The position numbers and the translations under genes were made by a program. A stretch of 64,000 nt of DNA from the NCBI RefSeq assembly GCF_000243695.2, contig NZ_AHMN02000004.1, positions 62,001 to 126,000 on the forward strand, in the 5' to 3' direction. This document shows, piece after piece, positions 35,121-44,710 of this stretch. Origin of the DNA: Leptospira kirschneri serovar Cynopteri str. 3522 CT. GTDB lineage: Bacteria; Spirochaetota; Leptospiria; Leptospirales; Leptospiraceae. The notes beneath the pieces were generated by a model. It was not told where the DNA came from. It saw nothing but the letters and a program-made list of their open reading frames with translations, and did not search any database. How positions within the stretch are numbered: the stretch's first letter is position 1; each line of letters opens with the position of its first letter.

Positions 35121-36089
35121 TTAAAGACGAAATAAGAGTCCTCCCCAGTAAAACCCGCCTCCGACTGCAGGAGTGAGGAATAAATCTCCTTTTTTGAATT
35201 TTCCTTTATAATAATATTCTGATAAAACGATAGGGATGGAAGCCGCAGAAGTGTTTCCCACTCTTTCAAAGTTCATTAGAATTTTCTCTTTTGGAAACCG
35301 AGTCCTTTTGAGAACGTCCTGCACTACCACGTCGGTTCCGGGATGAGGAACCACCCAGTCTACGTCGTCTATCGTTAGACCGTTTTTTTCCAAGAGTCTG
35401 TCCATGGCTTTAAGTGTAAGATCCGCCGCATTGGTGACTAATTCAGGATAACTTTTAACGTAACTATTGGGAGGAGGTCCGGTTACAATGATACCCGCCA
35501 GATCTCCTTCGTCTTGAAGAAAGGAATCTATGATTCCGGAATTACCGTTTTCGGTATGTTCTAAAAAAACTCCGGCAGCAGCGTCCCCTGCGGTAAATTC
35601 TCCATAACCTCCCATTCTGGTTCTGACGGAAAAACGTTCGCTTCCAATTACAAGTGCGTTCTTAAATTTACCGGATTCTAAAAAAGCACAAGCGGTTTGA
35701 ACTCCGTGAACAAAACCAGTACAGGCGGTACTGACGTCAAAAGAGAGTGCATTTTTGGTTCCTGAAAGTTTAGAGGCTTGTGGGGCTAAGTCAGGAAGGT
35801 AATAACGATCGGTCCAGTTTGCTAAGATGTAAAGATCTACTTCTTCCGGTTTTTTTCCAGCGTCTTTTAAAGCCATCTCCGCCACTTTAGAAGCCATAAA
35901 CATTGGAGTTTCTGATTCATTGGCCCTTCTTCTTTCGTTGACTCCAATGTTGCCTATCACCGCTTTTTCGGCTGGATGCATTTCTGGAAATTTCAAACGA
36001 GAGCGGATTTCTTCGTTGGTGACGATTTTTTCGGGAAGATAGTGACCGAATCCGGTGATTTGGATACCGCTCTGATTTTTTCCACTCAT
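35121..36089 (-). CDS. KAS III-like 3-oxoacyl-ACP synthase
   Basis: 322 residues, thiolase fold. Catalytic triad is complete: Cys123 in STACTGFVHG, His249 in VPHPGTD and Asn279 in GNTSAASIP. The N-terminal ITGFGHYLPEKIVTNEEI and GVNERRRANESE segments are typical of FabH relatives. It condenses an acyl-CoA starter with malonyl-ACP or a second acyl-CoA; whether it is the housekeeping FabH or an accessory synthase is not clear, but its neighbour is a CoA-transferase, not fabD/fabG/acpP, so an accessory role is more likely. It lies 33 bp behind the CoA-transferase and 24 bp ahead of the kinase-PP2C gene, all on one strand. Confidence 0.88.
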   Translation of the reverse strand: MSGKNQSGIQITGFGHYLPEKIVTNEEIRSRLKFPEMHPAEKAVIGNIGVNERRRANESETPMFMASKVAEMALKDAGKKPEEVDLYILANWTDRYYLPDLAPQASKLSGTKNALSFDVSTACTGFVHGVQTACAFLESGKFKNALVIGSERFSVRTRMGGYGEFTAGDAAAGVFLEHTENGNSGIIDSFLQDEGDLAGIIVTGPPPNSYVKSYPELVTNAADLTLKAMDRLLEKNGLTIDDVDWVVPHPGTDVVVQDVLKRTRFPKEKILMNFERVGNTSAASIPIVLSEYYYKGKFKKGDLFLTPAVGGGFYWGGLLFRL

Positions 36090-36122
36090 AAGGGGCCTCT
36101 AGTAAATTCGAATATCATTTTA

Positions 36123-37904
36123 TTATGGAAGTCTTGTATATACCATAAATTGTTCTATGTAAATCTTTTCTGGATCTAATTCGCGTAAAACGGTTAGTTC
36201 CTCTGCCGTAACGGGAGGTTCGTGTTTGAGAGGAATATCCTCGTCAGGAGGAAGCCAGGAAGTATAGCGTAGAACTGCTTCTTCAGGTTCCATCTCTTCG
36301 TCGGAAGGAGGTGAGATCCAATGAGAGAATTCGAAAACGTGATCCGAGTTTGGGGTTCTTTGAAACCTTCCGAATTGACAGACCGCTTCCATAACTCTGT
36401 CTCCTACCGAGGTAATGTAGTTTACGTGTTTTACGAATCTTCCTCGGTTGGCCTTGGCGACTACAATACAATCTGCGACCGCGGCTATGTCGTTGGCTCC
36501 TCCCGAACCAACTAGAAATTTTCCTTTGGAAGTTTTAGTGGAGTTGATGTTGCCGAACCAATCCACTTCTGCTGCTCCCAACACTCCTAGGCAATGATCC
36601 GGGACTATCGTTCCTAAAATACTTGTAATGTCGGAAAGCATAGTACAGTCTTTTGCATGTAGTTGGCTAAAAAGAAAAACGTCTCCGGTATGTGGCTTCA
36701 TAGAAAAAAAACCTAGTTCCGTGATAATCTTAACTTCAATCCCTTCTTTCTCTAAAAAACGGGCAGCGGTCCAAGCCGAAATATGAGCCGCACCGATACC
36801 AGCTAGAATCGTTTTATAACCATTAGATTTGACGTATTCTTGAATCGCTCTTGCAGCTAAAATGATCATTTGTTCAGAATCGTTTACGGTTTTTGGATCC
36901 TCTAATTTAGTTACTTTGTTTTCTTTGGGAATATGCTTTAGTCTTTTAAGACGAGAAATTCCTACACGTTCTAAATATTCTGCGTGACCACCCTTTAAGT
37001 TTACAAAATCTGAATACCATTTTTCTGCACGGGAAGGGGCGTTTGCGGCTTCGTTGGCTTCTATCTGAAATTCGTAATCGTCTAAATACGTAGAAAGTTC
37101 GGCAAAAGCTGGAATTCCGGGAAGGTTATAGACTCTAAGAGATTGAGGATGGGCTCCGAATTCAGCGATGGACATTGCTTTGACTCTATTTCCTGGAATC
37201 GAAACAAGCTCCGGAGGAATGGAACCTTTAGGAACGATCTTTTCCACAGTAGCGACTACACCTTGTTTGGCGGAAAGCGCTCCCCAGTAACCTTCACCGC
37301 TGGGAGGACAAAGAACTAGATTCCCTTCTTCGTCTCCAACCACAGCGTGTAAAAGTGTAAGATCCGGGTTTAAAGGGAGAATATAAACTAAATCCACTCC
37401 TTTTTTACCTCTATAATTTGAAGAATGGGAGCCGTTGATACCTTGGTGTTTTGGATCCGGAAGTAAAAAAGCCGTTTTGCCTAACTTATCTAAAATTAGA
37501 TCACTACCTAAAAGAGAATTTGTGATAAAACCTGGAAGTCGCATCGCTCCGGCCATCAATCTTTGAACGATACTGAGTAGGGACCAGAGTTCTAGTTCGA
37601 ACGGTTTCCCTTCCAATAAATTAGAGTATAATGAATTAGGAGCAGGTTTAGGATAATTGTCTCCCGCAAAACCGGTGATCATCTTTTTTACTACTTTAGA
37701 AATTGTAAGAGCGTGTGCGCTGGAATGAATTCCTGCCATACTAATCACAAATTCAGGATTTGAATTTTGAAAACAACGAGCGAGAGAATAGATGAGAGCA
37801 TTCGGTCTGGACATGGTCGCGGAAAGGTGCAGATACATTTTAGGTTGCACCGTTTCACGGATCATCTCGTCAGGATTTTGAAAGATCTTCGTGTTTTTTT
37901 CCAA
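36123..37904 (-). CDS. Fused class I CoA-transferase (glutaconate CoA-transferase-like A+B)
   Basis: 593 residues covering both halves of a class I CoA-transferase in one chain. The A half (about 20-300) shows AGIHSSAHALTISK and ADLTLLHAVVGDEEGN-type strands; the B half (about 340-560) has ILAGIGAAHISAWTAA, then IITELGFF with Glu397 at the place of the catalytic glutamate, and VLGAAEVDWFGNINST followed by GSGGANDIAA. Such enzymes swap CoA between acyl groups. The substrate is unknown. It is the first gene of the minus-strand run that continues through KAS III and the Sia-like module, so it may supply an acyl-CoA to the synthase. Confidence 0.85.
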   Translation of the reverse strand: MEKNTKIFQNPDEMIRETVQPKMYLHLSATMSRPNALIYSLARCFQNSNPEFVISMAGIHSSAHALTISKVVKKMITGFAGDNYPKPAPNSLYSNLLEGKPFELELWSLLSIVQRLMAGAMRLPGFITNSLLGSDLILDKLGKTAFLLPDPKHQGINGSHSSNYRGKKGVDLVYILPLNPDLTLLHAVVGDEEGNLVLCPPSGEGYWGALSAKQGVVATVEKIVPKGSIPPELVSIPGNRVKAMSIAEFGAHPQSLRVYNLPGIPAFAELSTYLDDYEFQIEANEAANAPSRAEKWYSDFVNLKGGHAEYLERVGISRLKRLKHIPKENKVTKLEDPKTVNDSEQMIILAARAIQEYVKSNGYKTILAGIGAAHISAWTAARFLEKEGIEVKIITELGFFSMKPHTGDVFLFSQLHAKDCTMLSDITSILGTIVPDHCLGVLGAAEVDWFGNINSTKTSKGKFLVGSGGANDIAAVADCIVVAKANRGRFVKHVNYITSVGDRVMEAVCQFGRFQRTPNSDHVFEFSHWISPPSDEEMEPEEAVLRYTSWLPPDEDIPLKHEPPVTAEELTVLRELDPEKIYIEQFMVYTRLP

Positions 37905-38331
37905 TGAATTCTATACTTCCCAATCAGTGTGAAGATGATTCGTTTAAAATTTCCGATTAGGAGCGAACCTCCCATACTTCGCCTAAAAGAAAAAAGTAAT
38001 ATTCTATTACAAAAAAAGATATTCTTTTGTAAATCTTGAATACTTTACAGCGAATCTTTTTTTACAAATGTCGAATGGGTTTAAAACAAGTTACAACGGT
38101 AGAAAGATTTTACTTTTAAGAATTCTATAGCAAGAACTTTTTTATAAATTGCAACAAAACTCTGAATCGATTTAAGGAGAGTATTCTAAGAACCGAAATT
38201 ATAATTAGGAAAGTCGTATATATTTACACTTAGTTTTGATAGAAAATTGATTTCAAAATTGTAAAGTAATAATGACTCAAATAACGTGAAGTAATTTATG
38301 TCCCTCACACGTTAGCCGATAAGTGATAACA
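37905..38331. other. Divergent promoter region
   Basis: AT-rich spacer between the CoA-transferase (minus) and the hotdog fusion gene (plus). TAACGTGA at 38282 and TCACACGTTA near 38304 look like the two ends of an R2 element with almost no interior. Nothing else is recognisable. Confidence 0.5.
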
Positions 38332-39186
38332 ATGACAGATATGCAGATAGAATTTCCGGGAAAGTATCATTTTTCTACGGAGTTATTCATAAGAAAAACG
38401 GATCTCGCTTTAGATATTCACGTATCTTTTGCGTCCATTTTAGATTTAGTCATGGAAGCACATCTGCAGTTCTTTCAGTATCTAGGATTTTCTGTCACGG
38501 ATATTTATGGAAAAAGTATCATTTTTGCGAACGCTAGGATTTTATATCAGGGAGAATTACTCTATAAAGATCAAGTTAAGATAGACGTAGTTTTAGATAA
38601 TTTAGGGGAGAAATCTTTTGATCTGACCTTTCGTCTTTCCAAAGATCAAAGGAAAGAGAAAGTAGCTCTCATAAAAATTAGGGTTTTATTTTTCGATTAT
38701 TCCATCCGTAAAGTAGTGTCTGTTCCGGAAGGTTTTAGAAAAATTTTTACGGAAGAAAAAATTCCAGTTTATACTTCTTCTCAGATTGAAATGGTTCAGG
38801 AGACAAGTTCTGTTCGAAGTAAAAGTTTTGATAAACTGGAGGTTTTGCGTTTTGCACATGGTCTTACTCTTAAATTATACAGGATTGGAAATAAAGCTGA
38901 AGTGATCAAAGAACATGGCTCTCTTCTGGAACATATCCGTTCTGTTTCTATTCTTTTGCCGGTTCGAATTTCGGGAGCCTGGGGGAGTAGGATTCTTTCG
39001 GAAAAAATCAAAAACATTCTAAAAGCGAAAGTACATTTGGAAGAACTCAGATACCTTTTGATTTTACTACAGGATCTAAAAATCGATTCGATTGAAAGCG
39101 AGTTATCTGATTTAGAAATGATAGACAAACATCTGAAAAAATATCTTATCCGGGTTCGGAATGGAAAAACTAGAAAACTAAATTGA
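38332..39186 (+). CDS. Hotdog thioesterase domain fused to S23/IVP-type four-helix bundle
   Basis: ATG 38332 (MTDMQIEFPGKYHFST) is preferred; a GTG at 38323 is also in frame. 284 residues. Residues about 10-145 look like a 4HBT/hotdog acyl-thioesterase: FSTELFIRKTDLALDIHVSF, LDLVMEAHLQFFQYLGFS (the Glu/His helix), GELLYKDQVKIDVVLDNLG. Residues about 165-260 look like the four-helix bundle of 23S rRNA intervening-sequence proteins and Avd: FDKLEVLRFAHGLTLKLYRI, LLEHIRSVSILLPVRISGAW, KAKVHLEELRYLLILLQDLK. The two domains are in one open frame with a short linker. I know no such fusion. Neighbours include ketosynthases and an SDR, so the hotdog half fits an acyl-CoA/ACP role; the bundle may serve as a binding or multimerising part. 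Confidence 0.72.
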   Translation: MTDMQIEFPGKYHFSTELFIRKTDLALDIHVSFASILDLVMEAHLQFFQYLGFSVTDIYGKSIIFANARILYQGELLYKDQVKIDVVLDNLGEKSFDLTFRLSKDQRKEKVALIKIRVLFFDYSIRKVVSVPEGFRKIFTEEKIPVYTSSQIEMVQETSSVRSKSFDKLEVLRFAHGLTLKLYRIGNKAEVIKEHGSLLEHIRSVSILLPVRISGAWGSRILSEKIKNILKAKVHLEELRYLLILLQDLKIDSIESELSDLEMIDKHLKKYLIRVRNGKTRKLN

Positions 39187-39546
39187 GAGCCCACCCAAAA
39201 TCTTAGAATCAATCATTTTTGAATTTTCAATAAAATATGTGAGTTCCCACAAAAACTATCTGTAATTTGATTATTTAGGAGAACTTCCATAAAAAATGAA
39301 TTTCTAATTTAAACGAGATGGTTCAATCGTCGATTTTCGTCCACAAATTGAATTCTGATCGAAAATGATAAAGCAGGTTTCCGAATCTAAACGTTAGATT
39401 TGTGCGAAGGTTTGCAAGTCTGTATTTAATAGGGTCTCTTTGAGTTTATGGAAATTTTTTGAAGTAGATTCTATAAAAGCTAAAATTTCAATTTTAAAGC
39501 TTTATCAGTAAGTTATAATATTAAAATATAAAATTTGGAGAATATC
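39187..39546. other. Gap with R5-type repeat
   Basis: 39196-39254 (AATCATTTTTGAATTTTCAA, then GTGAGTTCCCACAAAAA) matches 27025-27083, so R5 here is part of a longer ~58-bp repeat. The rest is AT-rich leader to the SDR gene. Confidence 0.55.
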
Positions 39547-40305
39547 ATGAAGGATAAAGTTGCCATTGTGACCGGAGGAAGTACTGGAATTGGAAAAGCG
39601 GTCGTAAAGGAATTTGTCTCCAAGGGTGTTAAAGTTGTTTTTTGTGGTCGTAGATTGGAAGAGGGAAAAAAATTGGAATCCGAAGTGCGTGCCGAAGGTG
39701 GAGACGTATATTTCGTAACCTGTGACGTAACTTCTGGAGAACAGGTAAAAAAGGTAGTGGATACCGCCTTGGAAAAATTTGGAAGATTGGATTTCGGAAT
39801 CAACAACGCTGGGATTATGGGCCTCAACCATCCTTTACACGAATATCCGGAAGACGTTTGGGATAAAGTGGTGAACGTAAATCTCAAAGGAACTTGGTTA
39901 TCGATGAAATATCAAATTCCGGAAATGATCAAAATAGGAGGAGGGGCTGTGGTAAATGTTTCTTCTATATCTGGAATCAACGGAGTTGTTGGAATCAATC
40001 CTTATGCGGCCGCAAAACATGGTGTTGTAGGACTTACAAAAAGCGCCGCACTAGAATACGCGAAAAAAAATATTCGAGTCAATGCGATTTGTCCGGGAGC
40101 TGTAAAGACTGAAATTTTAGACGAACTTTTTCATCTCGCAAAAGATCCCGTAGAAGCGGAAAGACAGTTGGTAAAATTACATCCTATTCATAGAATTGCT
40201 TCCCCTGAAGAAATTTCTAAAACCGTACTTTGGCTTTGTAGCGAAGATTCTTCTTTTATTACCGGGACCGCGATTCCTGTGGACGGTGGATATTCCGCGA
40301 AATAA
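39547..40305 (+). CDS. Short-chain dehydrogenase/reductase
   Basis: ATG 39547 is set by TTGGAG ending 6 bases upstream; 252 residues. Classical SDR: nucleotide-binding TGGSTGIGKA (9-18), NNAG (86-89), catalytic Ser140 in VSSISG and Tyr153-xxx-Lys157 in NPYAAAKHG, and the late CPGAVKTEI. The Arg residues after the second strand (CGRRLEE) favour NADP(H). Likely a beta-ketoacyl or alcohol oxidoreductase in the cytosol; FabG-like use with the neighbouring ketosynthases is possible but unproven. Confidence 0.9.
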   Translation: MKDKVAIVTGGSTGIGKAVVKEFVSKGVKVVFCGRRLEEGKKLESEVRAEGGDVYFVTCDVTSGEQVKKVVDTALEKFGRLDFGINNAGIMGLNHPLHEYPEDVWDKVVNVNLKGTWLSMKYQIPEMIKIGGGAVVNVSSISGINGVVGINPYAAAKHGVVGLTKSAALEYAKKNIRVNAICPGAVKTEILDELFHLAKDPVEAERQLVKLHPIHRIASPEEISKTVLWLCSEDSSFITGTAIPVDGGYSAK

Positions 40306-40686
40306 AAGTTGGAAATTAAAAAACGTAATCTGTGGGAACTATCACACAAGTTTTGATGAAGAAAAAGTGCGAGTTACGAAGAAACGTAATCTGTGGGAAC
40401 TACTACGTTTGCCAAAACGGTTCCAAGTGATATACTGATAAAAGTAGCTATCAATTTAGTTCTATTTGGATTGTCTAAGTGAAATTCTCATCAACCTGTA
40501 ATATGATTGGAAATTTTATAGAAACGATTCTGGTTTAAGGAGTGTTATTTTTAGAACTAAATCGTACTAATTGGGTTATAGCTTATTCAAAAAAAAGAAT
40601 GTACTAAAGATTTGTTCTTGAATTTCATAAATGACACATATTTATAATATAATTTTAGAAAGTATTTTAATTTTCAGTGTTTCTCC
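40306..40686. other. Gap with two R5 copies and leader of PPM gene
   Basis: AAACGTAATCTGTGGGAACTA occurs at about 40320 and again at 40383, followed by TCACAC and CTACGT. 40630-40665 (TTATAATATAATTTT) may hold the promoter -10 for the phosphatase gene. No gene is visible. Confidence 0.5.
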
Positions 40687-41496
40687 ATGATTGTTAATTA
40701 TTTTGGAATTACAGAAAAAGGAAATTTTCGTTCCCATAACGAGGACTCGATGTATGTATCCGGTGAAATTGTAGCCGGAACGGTTTCAGGGTCTTTTTCT
40801 TCTTCGGGAATGAGAGAGGCCCCTTTGATTCTTGCGCTTGCTGATGGAATGGGCGGACATATTTCCGGAGAAATTGCAAGTAGAATGACACTTGAAAAAC
40901 TCGCCTGGACGGAAAGGGCGGTTCAACCTTTGGATGAATTATCTCGTGTAGGTTGGCAGAGTTTATTCAGCATCATCAATCACGAAATCAACGATTATGC
41001 TAAAGAAACCGGAAAGCTGGGAATGGGTGCCACGTTAGTCGGTATTTTGTTCGGAAAAAGAAAGGTTTTGGTCTTTAATATGGGAGATAGTAGGGCCTAT
41101 CATTTTTCTTCCCAAGGGATTCAAAAGATAACGGTCGATCATTCTTTTGCGGGTCCGGTCAAAGAAAACCAGGTTTCCAGAAGTTACATTACTAGTTGTA
41201 TTGGAGGAGGTACTACCGATCTTCAGATGGATCTTTTCGATATTACAAATTCTTTAAACGTAGGAGATCGTATTCTTCTTTGTACGGATGGATTAACGGA
41301 CGTAATTAAGATAGACGATTTAGAGGAAATTTTAAAAAACTCATCCAACGCAAAAGAAGCTTGTTATCATCTTTTAGAAGAAGCAAATCTAAGAATGACT
41401 AAGGATAATACTTCCGTGATCGTAATCGAGGTTCAAGAAATTATACTTCCCAATTCCAGAACTTGGAAATTTACTCCAAACGAAAAAAAACTGTAA
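40687..41496 (+). CDS. PPM/PP2C-type Ser/Thr protein phosphatase
   Basis: 269 residues, single catalytic domain. Metal-binding motifs of the PPM family are present: KGNFRSHNEDSMY (Asp20), ILALADGMGGHISGEIAS (Asp53), GMGATLVGILFG, NMGDSRAYHF, LLCTDGLTDVI and DNTSVIVIEV. It is cytoplasmic and would dephosphorylate Ser/Thr-phosphoproteins. Its 3' end overlaps the 3' end of the convergent SiaB-like kinase gene by 26 bp, an arrangement that fits an opposing kinase/phosphatase pair and couples their transcription physically. Confidence 0.9.
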   Translation: MIVNYFGITEKGNFRSHNEDSMYVSGEIVAGTVSGSFSSSGMREAPLILALADGMGGHISGEIASRMTLEKLAWTERAVQPLDELSRVGWQSLFSIINHEINDYAKETGKLGMGATLVGILFGKRKVLVFNMGDSRAYHFSSQGIQKITVDHSFAGPVKENQVSRSYITSCIGGGTTDLQMDLFDITNSLNVGDRILLCTDGLTDVIKIDDLEEILKNSSNAKEACYHLLEEANLRMTKDNTSVIVIEVQEIILPNSRTWKFTPNEKKL

Positions 41497-41998
41497 GAGT
41501 AAAAAAGAAATTTCCGCTTGGTGTTTTTTCAAAAGAGGAACGAAATGGAAAATCAGATTTTCTTAATATTTCCAAAAAACCAAGCCCCGCTCCTTTACTG
41601 GATTTAGGCCTTTCACCTTTAATTTTTTGTAGATATAATTCTTTTACTTCTGCTTCCGAAAGAGATAAAAAATGATCCAGTTTTTTTTCTAAAGTTGATG
41701 CAGTCTCTTCGCTAAGAAGATTTGCGGTAGAAAGTTTAAGTATATGATTTTTTTCTTTTACTAAAATTAGACCAACTCCATAATCTCCTTCTTTTTCCAA
41801 AGAGTAGTGGCTTACATTCTGGACCATTTCTATAAATACGTTTAGGATTTTGTTTTTCCCTTTTTGATTTGTAATTCTATCTTTTAGAATTTCGGTGAGG
41901 TTTCCTAAAATTTCATGAGTTACTGCACCTTGGTAATAGAGAACCGATTTTAATTTTTTCAAATAATCGTATTGTCTATACAGTTTGTCGAATTCCAT
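41471..41998 (-). CDS. Second SiaB-like kinase
   Basis: 175 residues. It shares with the kinase at 29162-29716 the N-box (KILNVFIEMVQNVSHYSLE), the GVGLILVKEKN strand and the G-box (PKSSKGAGLGFLEILRKSD), plus similar spacing in between. It therefore belongs to the SiaB/DUF6272 family of degenerate GHKL kinases. No SiaC-like gene lies beside it; instead it follows a FabF-like ketosynthase by 10 bp on the same strand and converges on a PPM phosphatase. Its target could be the SiaC at 28785 or another phosphoprotein. Confidence 0.82.
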   Translation of the reverse strand: MEFDKLYRQYDYLKKLKSVLYYQGAVTHEILGNLTEILKDRITNQKGKNKILNVFIEMVQNVSHYSLEKEGDYGVGLILVKEKNHILKLSTANLLSEETASTLEKKLDHFLSLSEAEVKELYLQKIKGERPKSSKGAGLGFLEILRKSDFPFRSSFEKTPSGNFFFTLTVFFRLE

Positions 41999-42008
41999 CC
42001 TACTTTCC

Positions 42009-43304
42009 TTAAAGAAGATCTGGTGCGGTAAGACTTACGAAAGAAGATTGACTTCCGATCGCAAAGGCCATTGAAATTGCGTTTCTAAGTCGAACCTTTC
42101 TGGCACCATCCGTGATATGATCATGATCGCATTCTGGGTCCACGTCTTTTAGATTGATCGTAGGACAGAGAATTTGTTTTTCAAGCATGAGGGCCGTTGC
42201 CGCAACGTTGATAATTCCTGCCGCTCCGAAGGTATGACCAAAAATCGGTTTGATAGAACCGAGAGGAGCCCATTTATTCCGAGCAAGCCCGTTATATAAA
42301 ATTTTGAGAGCCCTACTTTCTGCCATGTCGTTGTTGATCGTTGCGGTTCCATGTCCGCAGAAATAATCAATGTCTCCTAGATTGAGTCCGCTGATTTTTA
42401 AAAGTCGGTTTAAACCGTTCGCAGCTTTTTTGCCGGTAAGGTCCATTCTCATTGCGTGATCCGCTTCGTTGTAGCTGAAGGTTCCTAAAACTTCCGCATA
42501 AATTCTAGCACCTCTTGCGATGGCGTGATCCATTCTTTCCATACAAAGAACGGCGGCGCCTTCTCCTAAAATAAAACCGTCTCGATTTCGATCATAAGGT
42601 TTGATTGCGGATTTAGGATTATCTTTTTCAGAGGACATAACGGAACTTACCGGATCGGAATACATCATCATGAGAGGTTTGATCAAAGGAAATTCGTGAC
42701 CTCCTGCATACATTACTTCTGCTCTTCCTTTTCGGATCGCCTGGTAGCAAAGACTGATTGCATGATGTCCTCCTACACAGGCGGCTGTGATTGTGGTTAC
42801 AAAACCTTGTACGTTCGCGTAAATTGCGGTAAGATTTGTAGGATTGGAAGCCATAGAAGTAAGAACCGAATAACGATCAAAAACGTTTGGATCCTTTTCT
42901 TCGTGATAAAGTTTCCAAGCATGTTCCCACCAAGCGAGAGAAGCTCTAGAGGAAGAATCTATAAAACCTACTTTGGACGGATCAACGGAATCCTTTTCTA
43001 ATTTAGCGTCCCTTCGTGCTTCTTCCATCGCGGACATAATTGCGAAAGTTTCCCGATTATAATGTTTTGAATGTTTTTCGTCTAAATCGGGTAAGAACTT
43101 TTTCCAGTCGAAGTCGTTCATTTCTGCTGCAACTTTTACAGGCATATCGTCGGTTGGAAATCTGGTAATCGTATCTATTTGGGAATTCCCTTCGGAAAGA
43201 TTTTTCCAAAAAGTGTCCACGGAATACGTATTCGGAAGGATAACTCCTATTCCGGTAATAGCAACTCTTGAATTGTGATTGGTTTTTGGTTTGTCCATGC
43301 TCAT
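42009..43304 (-). CDS. FabF-like 3-oxoacyl-ACP synthase (KAS II type)
   Basis: 431 residues. The start is MSMDKPKTNHNSRVAITGIGV. Catalytic residues are complete: Cys176 in TITAACVGGHHAI, His318 in CGHGTATINND, Lys352 in GSIKPIFGH and His357. The Cys region (ACVGGHH) differs from the usual ACATG of FabF, and the chain carries a longer 60-140 region, so this may be an accessory ketosynthase and not the housekeeping enzyme. It elongates acyl-ACP with malonyl-ACP. A SiaB-like kinase gene follows by 10 bp in the same orientation. Confidence 0.87.
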   Translation of the reverse strand: MSMDKPKTNHNSRVAITGIGVILPNTYSVDTFWKNLSEGNSQIDTITRFPTDDMPVKVAAEMNDFDWKKFLPDLDEKHSKHYNRETFAIMSAMEEARRDAKLEKDSVDPSKVGFIDSSSRASLAWWEHAWKLYHEEKDPNVFDRYSVLTSMASNPTNLTAIYANVQGFVTTITAACVGGHHAISLCYQAIRKGRAEVMYAGGHEFPLIKPLMMMYSDPVSSVMSSEKDNPKSAIKPYDRNRDGFILGEGAAVLCMERMDHAIARGARIYAEVLGTFSYNEADHAMRMDLTGKKAANGLNRLLKISGLNLGDIDYFCGHGTATINNDMAESRALKILYNGLARNKWAPLGSIKPIFGHTFGAAGIINVAATALMLEKQILCPTINLKDVDPECDHDHITDGARKVRLRNAISMAFAIGSQSSFVSLTAPDLL

Positions 43305-43697
43305 CTGATTTTGCCGCTTGTCCTAAGAGTAATCAAAAACTTTGTATTTTAGAACGTTAAGTTTTATGTTTTTTTGAAATCAATAACGCATAACGCGTAT
43401 TTGATTTTTTATTTCCCTTAAACCAAATCTTAATTTAATTACGGATTTACTTTTCATTCTTTTTATAAATCGTCCACCGAAAAAAATTTATGTCCGTATA
43501 TTCTGTATTTTAAGAGAATCGACTTTTTACAAAAATCGAAAAAACGGTTCGCTTAAAATTCAAAGTTTATAATAAACTCCGAATTCTATTTTAGATTTGA
43601 TTTAGGAAATGATTTAAATATAACATTAGACGATATAAATCAAAGCAAAAAAATAAGAAGGATCGTTTTTAGGGAACAACCTTTATATAACATCTAT

Positions 43698-43868
43698 TAC
43701 CATTCGGACATATGAAAATAATACTATCATGAACTTGTTTCAAAAGTTAGAATATACAACCTACTTTAAAAACGACCAACAATTCCAGATTAGATACAAT
43801 TATTGAGAACTTCTATATTTTTATAAAATCGACAGTTAATTTGTACCATTTTTATACGTCAGAGTAGT
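43698..43868. repeat. R3 dispersed repeat, copy 3
   Basis: Left end TACCATTCGGACATATGAAA, right end TTTTTATACGTCAGAGTAGT. Interior words (AGATTAGATACAATT, GAGAACTTCTA) match the right part of 19588-20018 rather than copy 2, so R3 has at least two interior types. Confidence 0.6.
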
Positions 43869-43990
43869 TAAAAGTAAGAATCCAAGAATATTCTAAAATT
43901 CAATTCTTTTGTAAAATTACGTCTCTCTAGTAATAATTACTTCGGAGTAATATAATAAAATACCACAAATTTTGATCTCAAATGTCTGTT

Positions 43991-44159
43991 TACTGCTCGG
44001 ACAGAATACTTGGGTTAGATTGTTTCAAAAATTTGAATATTTTGGTCCTGCTTTAAAATGCAGTAAATCCCGAATTTGCGGTATTTTTTAAATACTGCTA
44101 TTTTTTTCGTAAGTTCGGCCGTTAATAACTTGGTACTATTTTCATGCGCCCGGGTAGTA
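43991..44159. repeat. R3 dispersed repeat, copy 2
   Basis: TACTGCTCGGACAGAATACT at left, CATGCGCCCGGGTAGTA at right; close match to 7580-7757 throughout. Confidence 0.7.
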
Positions 44160-44295
44160 AATATAAATATTAGGTTTTGCTATAGTTGTTACTGATCTCT
44201 ATAAAATTGAGTACCATTAATTTTATCACAAAACACTGGTTTCATGCAAAATATTAGGTACTTTATTATATAGTTTATGAGTAATACGAAAACAT

Positions 44296-44397
44296 TAGAG
44301 TTGTTGAAAAATTAATTCTTGATCTGTTTGTATTGGATTGAATGGACAATTGAAGCAATTTTACGAATTTTCACTATGGAATTTTTCAACAACTCTA
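44296..44397. repeat. R1 MITE-like element, perfect copy B
   Basis: 102 bp with the same perfect 18-bp ends as 16739-16840 and one interior difference. Such identity in two places 27 kb apart points to recent mobility or gene conversion. Confidence 0.85.
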
Positions 44398-44710
44398 TTG
44401 AATACTTTATTAATTTGTTGAAAAATGAATTTTCCATCTGTTTCTATAAAAAATTGTAAGTAATAGAAAATTACTCAGGAACTATAGAATAAAATTATTT
44501 AAAATTCTATCTGATAGACTTCGAAATTTATGTATTTAATTGTATAGGAATCAAGTAGTATGATTTGTATAAACTCTGAGTTAGCTGGTCTGAACTTTGC
44601 AGATCGATTCCTAAAATGTGGAAACTACTAACAATTTTAAAATTTGTTTATAAAATCGTGGTATCCCTACTTTTATAGGTTAGAACTTTATACTATTCTA
44701 AAATTTTAAA

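Noticed and set aside
35121..36089. Housekeeping fabH call
   Set aside because: Triad fits any KAS III, but neighbours are a CoA-transferase and signalling genes, so no gene symbol was given.
40687..41496. Overlap of the PPM gene with the SiaB-like gene as evidence of misannotation
   Set aside because: Both proteins retain complete family motifs and natural ends; a 26-bp convergent overlap is acceptable.
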